Shown: positions 47,776 through 57,165 of the stretch, piece by piece
Layout: every line of letters starts with the position of its first letter
Position numbering within the stretch: position 1 is the stretch's first letter
Assembly (NCBI GenBank): GCA_047967505.1
Contig: CM106538.1
Strand: one strand, 5' to 3'
Length of the DNA: 64,000 bases
Source of the DNA: Dipteris shenzhenensis
Lineage: Eukaryota; Polypodiophyta; Polypodiopsida; Gleicheniales
Translations under genes and position numbers: made by a program
Notes under the pieces: model-generated
Told to the model about the DNA's origin: nothing
Seen by the model: the letters and a program-made list of their open reading frames with translations, nothing else
The model's database searches: none

Positions 47776-47889
47776 GGGCATGTGTAAGGGGCAAGTGGCA
47801 GGGAAAAGTGGTAGGGCAAGTGTGATAGTGGTAGGATGTCCTGGGTTCAAAATCATAACATTTGGTTGGGTTTTGTACCCTAAACCCTC

Positions 47890-48085
47890 AATCTTATCTT
47901 TCATTGCCTAAATCAAATTTGGGAGGCCTCTGACACCCTAGCAACCATGTCCAATAGAAACAGGGCTCTGGTCGCATGATGTCAAATTTAGGGTTTCCAG
48001 GGGGGTTTTTGGCTTGAAAATGATGGACATGTTGCTAGCGTGTCAGAGGCCTCCCAAATTTGATTTAGGGAATGATAAATAAGAG
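47890..48085. repeat. Foldback MITE-like hairpin, copy 2
   Basis: AAATCAAATTTGGGAGGCCT pairs with AGGCCTCCCAAATTTGATTT, and inner words (CCTAGCAACCATGTCCA, GGGCTCTGGT-GCATGATGTCA) match the hairpin at 40067-40334. The arms are shorter and more diverged. The two hairpins lie on either side of Copia-B. Confidence 0.75.
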
Positions 48086-49530
48086 GTGGATGTCTTGGGT
48101 TCAAAAGCCATAAAATTTTCTTGGGTTTTCTACTCTAAACCCTAATTCCTATTTTTTATTCCCTACCACTTAAAGAAAAAGCAATGATTTTTGTTCCTAA
48201 AATGGAACCTAGAATTATACTGATGATTTTGAATCACATGATGATGCTGGCAAAGCTACATACATTTTTTGCCTCATCACGGAGTGTAGCTGGACTCCCT
48301 TTTGTGGTTGATCTTGAACTTCATGTTGGCCTGAGGTGCCAGCTTCTTCATCACTGTCCCCAAACAATTCCCTCTTCAAATTCATGAACTACTCATCGGA
48401 CATGTCATACTCTAGTGTGGCATCCTCGATTTCCTTCTGTGTTAGTTGGATTGCCTCTAGATCTCGGTGAGGCTTGAGATATGTGTGCATGTGTGAGAGC
48501 GTAGCATTATACAATGGCCTACATCCTTGTGGCATGCTCATGATTGGGGGTCATCAAAGCATGCAATCTCATTGATTGCTGGATTCACTGGAGCATCAAA
48601 GTCAATGACCATCAAAAGTATCATTCGAGAGCCGACAAAGCACCTCGTCCTCTCAGAGACCGGTTTCTTCCATCACTTCCATAGGGTAAGGTATTCCTCA
48701 CCCTCAATCCTGATTAGATCAACCAAAGCAAGGTGTGGCTTGCTTGTTTCCTCATCTGGATTATAGGTAGAGGATGCATATGCACGAGTCAGATATGAAG
48801 AAAAGATGACCTCGCTTTCAAATTGCTCCTCAAGTAGGCGAATAGTATGCTCCTCAGGCTCCAAGTCTAGGTTTAGGTCATCTCCTCCACCACTTGTTGA
48901 TGGACCTACTCCACCACTTGTGGATGTAGGACCCTCGAGTTGCTCACTAACATCCTCATCAAACTTGCTAGTTGCAAGGAGAACGGTAAGGGCAGCATCT
49001 CTCTCGATCAAATGAATTGGGGAAGATAAATCATCCCCAATGGGAATAGCATACTCACAGAGAGAGAGAGGGACATTATCCATGGCCCTACCTAGTGTCT
49101 TCTTGAAGTTAGCACTCTGGTCAAAAGAGCTCAAAATATCCAATGAAATCCATTGGTGAGGGGAGTTAGCAATCGACAGATTGCCCATGGATAAGTCTAT
49201 CAAAAAATTGAAGAGAGGGATTATCAATAGGAAGGAGAGCTGTCAAGTGTAACTCAAGATGGAATGCTTATTGAAGATAGGATAAACCTGATCTGCAGAG
49301 GCATGGGAATCAATGGATGAAATCCACTAGTCAAAACCCTCTCTAGGGAAGCCATGAGTGTAGGAGGATGCTCGGGAAGACGAAAGAGGAGGCTGTGGAA
49401 TGCAAGGTTACTCAAGAGTGGGAAACTGAAAATGTGGAAATGACCTTAGAAGTGTACTTTATAAATGGACATTGCCCTTAAAAATGCTCTTACTTATAAT
49501 ATTTTTATATTTATTGTTTTTCCTTTGGAA
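48086..49530 (-). other. Unrecognised interval with a minus-strand 184-codon ORF
   Basis: The ORF at 48673-49227 is acidic and Ser/Gly-rich (GPTSTSGGVGPSTSGGG, DLNLDLEPEEHTIRLLEEQF). Its frame may continue past the stop into KKPVSERTRCFVGSRM and DFDAPVNPAINEIACFDD. It could be a decayed exon of an unknown gene. No family is recognised. Confidence 0.3.
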
Positions 49531-49553
49531 AGTCTCTCTCTCTCTCTCTCTCC

Positions 49554-49592
<39 letters not shown>

Positions 49593-49718
49593 TAGCTATC
49601 TCCCTCTTCTCTCTCTCATTGTCTCCTTCTCTCTCTCTCTCTCTCTCATAGACCCACAAGGGCTTCCGAGGTTGTTAATATATCTTTCTTTCTTTCCCTT
49701 CCTTTGTGTCCCTCATTG

Positions 49719-49749
<31 letters not shown>

Positions 49750-49810
49750 CTACTCTCCCTTGCTCTCTCTCTATCTCTCTATCTCTTTCCCTCCCTTTGT
49801 GTCCCTATTT

Positions 49811-49856
<46 letters not shown>

Positions 49857-50530
49857 ACCCGATGATCATCTTGTTGCCATGTTGCCCTTAGCTATCTATG
49901 TCATGGACATTGATTTTACATATACACTTTTTGTATTTTGTTAGCGGCTCCACCCTTTGGATCAGTTGTATATGGGTTTTTTTTCAATCTTATAGTCTTT
50001 CAAAGATCTTAATTAACTTTCTTATTTTTCTCTTTCACAACTTAGAGGTGCAAATGAATAAATGCAATCTTAACTCTCTCTCTCTTCCCATTCTCTACCT
50101 CTCTCACTCTCTATCCCACTCTCCATTTCTCTCTTTTTGTCCCCATCTCTATTGTCATGGACATTGATTTCATCTATACACTTTTTGTATTTTGTTAGCG
50201 GATCCACCCTTTGGATCAGTTGTATCTAGGTTTTTTTTTCAATCTCTTAGTCTCTCAAAGTCCTTAATTAACTTTCGTATTTTTCTCTTTCTCAACTTAG
50301 AGGTGCAAATGAATAAATGCAATCTTAACTCTCTCTGTCTCCGGCCTTTGTATCCCTCCCCCTCCCTCTGTCTCTAAGAGGCCCTTTGTTTCCCTGACTG
50401 CTCTCTCTCTCTCTCTCTCTATTCATACATCTAACTCTGTCTCTGGCCAGGTGCATTATTTGTGTCTCTTACTGTACTCTCACCTTCTCTCTCTCTCTCT
50501 CTCTCTCTCTCAATCTCTCTTGCACGCTGA
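49530..50530. repeat. CT-rich microsatellites with a 254-bp-spaced direct duplication
   Basis: Long (CT)n tracts lie at 49534-49650, 49722-49765 and 49812-49852. A unit beginning CATGGACATTGATTT is duplicated at about 49902 and 50157. It includes TTTTTGTATTTTGTTAGCGG and GAGGTGCAAATGAATAAATG. No gene is seen. Confidence 0.75.
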
Positions 50531-50599
50531 TAAATCACATGGTCCACTCCTCTTCCAATTCCAACATTAGGTCAGGATGTCCTTGCCGATAAATTGATA

Positions 50600-51240
50600 C
50601 CTCAACAATAGGATTGTGAGTCCCATCGCACAGATCATCATCCATTGTCATTAAACATTCTATTTCTATATGATTCACTTATCTCTACGTTTGGAAGTGG
50701 CCATTTTGGACTATCAAAAGAGGGCAAGGGAAGAGATTCTAATCTACCATACTGTCCTTCTTCATCTGGCACAATGAAAATTGAGTCATAGAAGAAGATC
50801 CCATTCTTTTTTAATTCTCATGGTGTGCGACCTTCATACTGAAGACTCCCAATCTCAACTTGGAGGACATGCAACACCCCAGTTACGCATGCTACAGGCT
50901 CCCACTCTTTGTAAGTAGATGGATATAAGTCTGTAAAACAAATACAAGGCATAAGACAGTAGTGTCAACGTCCCCAAATAAATGCAAATACTCTAAAAAG
51001 TAATTGAAGTACTAGTACACTTTGAAAAACTTACAATTGGGCCTATGATATGGAAGTCCTTCATTCGGATACACATATATGTTTGCACGGGTAAAGACAT
51101 GCTGAATATATACTTGTGTCACTATGTTACTGGTACCATGAGAAATTTCAAAAGCTAAGATCCTTCCCTTCCAATGTTTGGAGATGTCCATTGCATCCTT
51201 CCGACCCACTTTGTAGCACCAATGATTAGTGGGTTGCATT
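50600..51240 (-). pseudogene. Two exon-like pieces of an unrecognised minus-strand gene
   Basis: An upstream piece (51012-51239; GRILAFEISHGTSNIVTQVY, YIQHVFTRANIYVYPNE) is separated by an intron-like gap ending in TTTTACAG from a downstream piece (about 50635-50930; YPSTYKEWEPVACVTGV, KKNGIFFYDSIFIVPDEEG), which has one TGA. Composition is protein-like. I cannot name the family. It may belong with 53568-55085. Confidence 0.35.
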
Positions 51241-51399
51241 GTGATCCAAGAATATTTCTTGTAGAGCTGAGGAATCGATTCCCCATCTCATCCTTATCAT
51301 TCTTCAATACAACAGACTATAAACTACTTCTGTATTTATCATTTTCTACTTCCATAGTTTCCTGTACCATATGATTAAAATTAGCTCTTTCTACTTCCA

Positions 51400-52064
51400 A
51401 AGACCCTCCAAATTTGTCTTCTATTCTCTCTTTCTCTATCCCTCTCTTTCTCTTTCTTTGCAAGTCTCTCTCTCCCTCTCTCTCTCCCTCCTTCCCTCTC
51501 TCCTTTAACTAAACCTTTCACAAAAACAAGTAAAATATTATTACAAAAAACATAGAGTACTTCTCTCTCTCAGTCTGTCTCCCAAGGTACCCCTCACACA
51601 AACCGATATGCTCTCTTCCTACTTTGTTTCTCCACAAACAAAGAAAACATTATCAATATCATATCATTCTCTCTCTCCCTCCCAAATCTCTTTGATTAGG
51701 ATCTCTTTTTCTTACTTCTTTCTCAAATACTTCTAAAACCTAGCAGTTTGAAATAGAAAATCATCCCCTCAACAAAAGAAAACATAGCAGTTTGAAATAT
51801 AATCTCTGTCTCTCTTTTCCCTTCCTCTATCTACCCCTCCTATACTAGCAAATAAGAAAACGACTATTTTCTATCTCTCTCCTTCACTCATCCCCTCAAA
51901 CAGATTAAAAAAACAGTAGTTTCAAATATAATCTCTCTCTCTCTCTCTCTTTCCCTTCCTATATCTATCCCTCCTATACTAATGAAGAAAAAAATGCCTA
52001 TTTTATGTCTCTCTCTCCCTCACTCATCCCCTCAAAGAGAAAACAACATAGCAATTCAAAATAA

Positions 52065-52119
<55 letters not shown>

Positions 52120-52160
52120 CCCTTGCTCTATCTATCCCTCCCATACCAATGATGAAAAAA
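51400..52160. repeat. CT-rich microsatellites and a roughly 140-bp tandem repeat
   Basis: Blocks near 51820, 51950 and 52120 share TTTCCCTTCCT-TATCTA-CCCTCC followed by ACTCATCCCCTCAAA, with (CT)n expansions between them. The longest (CT)n tract is about 52068-52115. No coding content. Confidence 0.7.
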
Positions 52161-53037
52161 ATGTCAAAAATTGTCTTGTAGTTTTATATATCATCTACCT
52201 CAATCTCTCCCTCTTCCCTGTCTCTTGTAACAAACATATAGACAAAGTGTGACACAAAAACAACACTTATTTCATTAATTTTGGACTCATATGTCTACTT
52301 TTGGACTATTCCTTAAAATCCTTCCCAACTGAAAAGTTTACTTTATGAAACTGTCATTCGAGAATCAAAAGTTTACTTTCTGGCACTATCATTTTCACAT
52401 AAGACATTTCAAAATATCTCTCTACAATGTTGTACAAATAATGCAAAAACTACTATTAAATCCTAAATTTGTATTTCTTGTTTATAAGAATCATATTCTT
52501 AAAATAAAAAATCCGAGTTATTAGTTTAAATCCATGAAAAACCATGCTATTGAGGATTCACAACATTTTAAAAATGTATACATAAGAGACCTATAAGACT
52601 CTTTTTACTTTCAATGCAGAAAACTATAACACTCTTGAATATTCAAGAAATTAAAAGGTTTATATACACATGAGACATGATGGAAGCCTCTTTTGTACTC
52701 CAAAAAATAGCAATAGCTATGCTTGCAATTTTACATTATCATATCATAAGTTTTACAACAAATATTGCTCTGGATGAGTCTTTGTACAAAGGATCTCCTG
52801 TGGCCTTTTCAATAATTTAATTTTTCCTTTACAATGAGTTTAGTACAAATGGGCGATCCAAACATTTGCTTGTTTGAATGTCCTTTTCTATCATGATCAC
52901 AGAAATGAGCGATCCAAACATTTGCTTGTTCAAAATGTCCTTTTTGTCGTCACTTGTCGCTTGGGTGCCATCTTCATTCACTCTCATCTGACAACCACCA
53001 CCACCTTCACTCTTTCTCGATATTTGAATGGTGTTAT
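52161..53037. other. Unassigned AT-rich interval with a short duplicate
   Basis: No gene is recognised. A segment GATCCAAACATTTGCTTGTT occurs twice (52855 and 52910). Confidence 0.5.
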
Positions 53038-53124
53038 TGACAAAATATGAAGAGGGGAGAGGAGAAGAGTGGAGATGAGGAGAGAGGGCACAGCTAGAGA
53101 GCACACCACAAATGACTAACTGTA
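53038..53124 (-). repeat. Copia-B LTR fragment, host of a nested Copia-A
   Basis: It matches the first 87 bp (plus-strand order) of the Copia-B LTR from TGACAAAATATG to TAACTGTA, where Copia-A sequence begins without a gap. Confidence 0.88.
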
Positions 53125-53567
53125 TGTGAAGATTGTGGGAGAGAGGGAAGGAGTCTCACTTGCGGCTTTCTCACATAAACAATTGGGGGAATACACACAA
53201 AGGTGGAGGCTGAAAACAGTTTTCCTCTTCTTAGTTGTGTAAGCCAAAAGAACTTTTGTACAAAGAAATAGAAGAACCCTATATGTGGGTCTCAAACCAA
53301 AGTCAACTAACTAAGGTGGCATACTAACTAAGCCACGAACTAGTGTAGATAAGGATAGTTGTCATCCAGCTATTATTCGTGGGCGGTGTACCAACCGCAT
53401 CTCCAGCTAACAAGTCGGTGACATAAGTACACAACAGTCACCCTGGCATATCTCGAGTGGAGCTCGATATCTCAACACTCCCCCTCGAGCTCAATCCCAA
53501 ATCCTGCACACCAAGCAGGTCTCTGACCTTGCGCAGCTTCTCTGCGCCCAATGCTTTCGTGAATATT
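53125..53567 (-). mobile_element. Truncated Copia-A (LTR plus 90 bp) inserted in a Copia-B LTR
   Basis: The LTR at 53125-53477 is 353 bp and complete (TGTGAAGATTG to CTCAACA in plus order). It is followed by 90 bp of the 3' end of pol, ending at about 53567 next to exon-like sequence. The rest of the element is missing, so no target duplication can be read. Confidence 0.9.
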
Positions 53568-54040
53568 CCAAGCAAGTAGGGCTCTCAATAATATTTACAT
53601 TGTGTCCTTTTCTGATAAGAGCTTCAAACAGATGTCCCATTCGACACAATGTGACTTCCCATCCGGACGGTAGCAAAAATTCCATCATACTAATTAAAAG
53701 ATCAGCACTTTTTGCTGGCCTTTCATAGTGATTTGCGTTGCGATGGAGGGGACTTGGAGCTTCATGCTCTTCCAACAGTAGTTGCAATCTCTTTGCATTC
53801 CCTCTTATATTGTTTTATAAGGAGTGATCATTGTAAGGGCTCTTCATGCACAAGAAAAAAGTTTCTAGACTCTGTATCTTGAGACCGCATTCTCTCTTGT
53901 CCCTTTTTCTTGAGTATATCCCATTGTAAATCTTGAGCTCATTGCCATATTGTTTTTCTAGGGTAGCAGACATTTGTTCCTTGTCATCTTTATCAGCAAA
54001 TATGACTATATTGTTGGAAAGCTGAAAGGAAAGCAAAGAG
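53568..54040 (-). pseudogene. Exon-like pieces, possibly methyltransferase-related, cut by Copia-A
   Basis: Two minus-strand pieces read well: 53815-54036 (FADKDDKEQMSATLEKQYGN, CGLKIQSLETFFLCMKSPYN) and 53568-53787 (NANHYERPAKSADLLISMME, GHLFEALIRKGHNVNIIES). The second resembles the glycine-rich motif I and following acidic residue of a class I SAM-dependent methyltransferase, but the motif is poor (CRMGH). The downstream end is cut by the Copia-A fragment. Assignment is tentative. Confidence 0.35.
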
Positions 54041-55440
54041 TGGACACAAACTCAGAATACTTGCATTACTTGCTTGTAGAATGAAGAAGAGTGAGGTCCT
54101 TAAGTAGGCACCTCATACATGCTCACTGACATCACTGATGACCTCAGAGCTCCACAATCATCTCCTCAATCTGCTCCTAGATTCTCTCAATCATCCTATG
54201 TGGCTCTTCCACCACCTAACTGTGCTTGTGGAAACCTAACTGTGCCTCTAGCACTCACACATAGAAACATAAGGTGTGGCTGAGGCATACACCTTGAGAT
54301 ATCCCAAAAAACCCCCCCTCAAGGAAATGCCTCAGGCTATGTCAAGGATACATCTAGTCTCATAGTTTCTCATGCCATCTCATGGTGGTCAAGGATAAAT
54401 CTATGGCTAGGTTCTCATGCTAGCAAGGGTTCCCTTGGGTGTAAGGTAAACAAAAGGGATACAAAAAGACCTTCCAATGGTTATCTCCCCTGCATGTACA
54501 TGCACACAATGTCTGCAGGAGGTACCATGGAACAAAACATACACATGGCCTACATCATAAGGTGACCAGAGGTGTTTACAAAACACACAAAACACAATAG
54601 TTTATTTTCATTCATTTTGGAGGACTATCCAAGCTGAGTACCTTGACATAAAAAGAGAGATCTGGAGCATACATAGAGATGTTTAAAATGCATAATCTTC
54701 ATGGGATGCCTCATCTTGTGGAGGCAAAATATCCATGTCAACCACATGGGCAGTGTCTAGTGCCTTATAAGATTGCCTTATAAGATGGTACTATGATAGA
54801 ACAAGTGGATCTGAAAGTCATATCCTTCAAGAGAACAATTATCTTGTCATCTCCATAGTTGTGTAGAGAAGCATATCTTAGGTATCTGACCTTCATCTTT
54901 TTCTTATACTTGGAGTCAAATAAAAGTTCCATGAGAGGGTAGATCTCTGTAGTTGCTTCCTTTTTGGCAACCATTGTTTTGGCAATCTTCAACAAGGAAG
55001 TCAGGTTGGCATTTTCATCCTTTGTAGCATAACAAGACATTGCTTTATGTTTTGGCTTTTCACATATTTTGCATAAGCAAGCCATGAGAGGCTCTAACCC
55101 AAGTATTGGGTAGTGTCTTCTCTCTTACAGGGCTTAGAATAACAATTGAAATGCTTCAAAATATAAGCATTTAATGTAGCAAAGTCTTGTGACCAAATTT
55201 CAAACAATGAAGCTTTCACTTACATGCTTCATAGAAGTGGCTAAAATGAATACTTTCCAATCAAAACCAGGTCTAGTAATTCAAAATAAAACTAAAGCCA
55301 CACTTGTACTGAAGTTATTGAAAGCTTCAAAAAACCAGAAATGCTAGAGTAGCATTTTATGTAGCATCATCTTCAAAAACTTGTCCAAAACTATCAAAAC
55401 TGAAAAGTTGAACTTGGAGGGCTTGTAGCTCACTCTTCAA
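54041..55440 (-). other. Unassigned interval with a CCHC-like ORF
   Basis: The minus-strand ORF at 54765-55085 starts MACLCKICEKPKHKAMSCYA, a CX2CX4HX4C spacing like a zinc knuckle. It continues in a basic region (SKYKKKMKVRYLRYASLHNY). It could be an upstream exon of the broken minus-strand gene at 50600-54040. Nothing else in this interval is recognised. Confidence 0.3.
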
Positions 55441-55442
55441 AG

Positions 55443-56010
55443 CAAGGAAAACCACTCCCATCCTCCCACTCCCTCTCCCTATCCCACTCCCACTCCCACT
55501 CCCATTTTCCCACCCCCCCACCTCCCCCATTCCCACTCCCACTCCCATTTTCCCACCCCCCCCACCTCCCCCATTCCCACTCCCTCCCCCATCCTCCCAC
55601 CCCACCCCTCCCACTTCCACCCCCACCTCCCCCATTCCCACTCCCATCCTCCCACCTCACCCCTCCCACTTCCACCCCCACCTCCCCCATTCCCACTCCC
55701 TCTCCCACTCCCACTCCCCACCCCTCCCACTCCCACTCCCATCCTCCCACCCTCACCCCACCCCCACCTCCCCCATTCCCACTCCCTCTCCCACTCCCAC
55801 TCCCATTCTCCCACCCCCACCCCCACCTCCCCCATTCCCACTCCCTCTCCCACTCCCACTCCCATTCTCCCACCCCCACCCCCACCCCCACCTCCCCCAT
55901 TCCCACTCCCTCTCCCACTCCCACTCCCATCCTCCCACCCCCACCCCCACCCCCACCGCCCCCATTCCCACTCCCTCTCCCACTCTCCCTTTCTCCCACT
56001 ACCACCCTCC
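55443..56010. repeat. CCCACTCCCACT / CACCTCCCCCATTCC minisatellite
   Basis: A pyrimidine-rich tandem array on the plus strand. The long Gly/Trp/Glu ORFs on the minus strand (for example 55430-56026) come from the repeat and are not proteins. Confidence 0.9.
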
Positions 56011-56099
56011 CAACTATCAATTCCACTATTACTTATGAATTCTAATTAAAACTATTACTTAAATAAATGATATTACTTGAAAACACTCATAGGATTCAA

Positions 56100-57090
56100 G
56101 GTTTAGGATTTCGTGGTTTGGGTTTAGGATTTGGGGTTTGGTGAGTTAGGGTTTAGGGTTTAGGGTTTAGGGTTTGAGTTAGGAATTAGGGTTTGTGAGT
56201 TAGGGTTAGGGTTTAGGGTTTGTGAGTTAGGGTTTAGGGTTTGGTGGTTTGGATTTAGGGTTTGGGGGGTAGGGTCTAGGGTTTAGGGTTTAAGATTTGG
56301 GAGTTAGGGTTTAGAGTTCAAGGTTTGAGGGTTAGGGTTTAGAGTTTGGTGGTTTAGGGTTTGGGGGTTAGGGTTTAGGGTTTAGGGTTTGGGGGTTAGG
56401 GTTTAGGGTTTGGGAGTTAGAGTTTAAGGTTTAGGGTTTAAGGTTCGGGGTTTAGGGTTTAGGGTTTAGGGTTTAGGGTTTGGGTGTTAGGGTTTACAAT
56501 TTAGGGTTTGGGAGTTAGGGTTTAGGGTTTGGGGGTTAGGGTTTAGAGTTTAGGGTTTGGGGGTTAGGGTTAAGGGTTTAGGGTTTTTGGTTTAGGGTTT
56601 AGGAGTTAGGGTTTAGAGTTTAGAGTTTAGGGGTTAGGGTTAAGGGTTTAGGGTTTAGGGTTTAAGAGCTAGGGTTTAGGGTTTAGGGTTTAGGGTTTAG
56701 GAGTTAGGGTTTAGGGTTTTGGGGTTAGGGTTTAGGGTTTAGGGGTTAGGGTTAATGGTTTAGGGTTTAGGGTTTAGGGTTTAGGGTTAAGGGTTTGGGG
56801 GTTAGGGTTTAGGGTTTGGGAGTTAGGGCTTAGGGTTTAGGATTTAGGGTTTAGGGTTTGGGGTTTAGGGTTTGGGAGTTAGGGTTTGGGGTTTGGGGGT
56901 TAGGGTTTAGGGTTCAGGGTTTGGGGGTTAGGGTTAGGGTTTAGGGTTTAGGGTTTAGGAGTTAGGGTTTAGAGTTTAGGGTTGTTATTGGTTAGGGTTG
57001 AGGGTTGAGGGTTTAGAGTTTAGGGTTGTTTTGGTTTACGGTTTAGGGTTTAGGGTTTAGGGTTGTTATTGGTTTACGGTTGTTATTGGT
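56100..57090. repeat. Interstitial telomere-type (TTTAGGG)n tract, degenerate
   Basis: About 1 kb of TTTAGGG units mixed with TTTGGGGGTTAGGG, GAGTTAGGG and similar variants, all on the same strand. The plant telomere unit is TTTAGGG. Perfect runs are short (up to four or five units), so this is old internal repeat and not an active end. Confidence 0.93.
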
Positions 57091-57165
57091 TAGTGTCTAA
57101 TTCAATTTTCAAACAAGTTATAGATTTTTAAATCATTAATAAAGTAGATTATTGAGAAGAGAATA

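Noticed and set aside
49465-49944. Leu/Ser-rich ORF that might suggest a membrane protein
   Set aside because: It is a (CT)n microsatellite translation.
55430-56026. Gly/Trp/Glu-rich ORFs of up to 198 codons
   Set aside because: Produced by the CCCACT/CACCTCCCC minisatellite read on the minus strand.
56100-57090. A true chromosome end
   Set aside because: The repeats are degenerate and are followed by several kilobases of other sequence, so they are interstitial.
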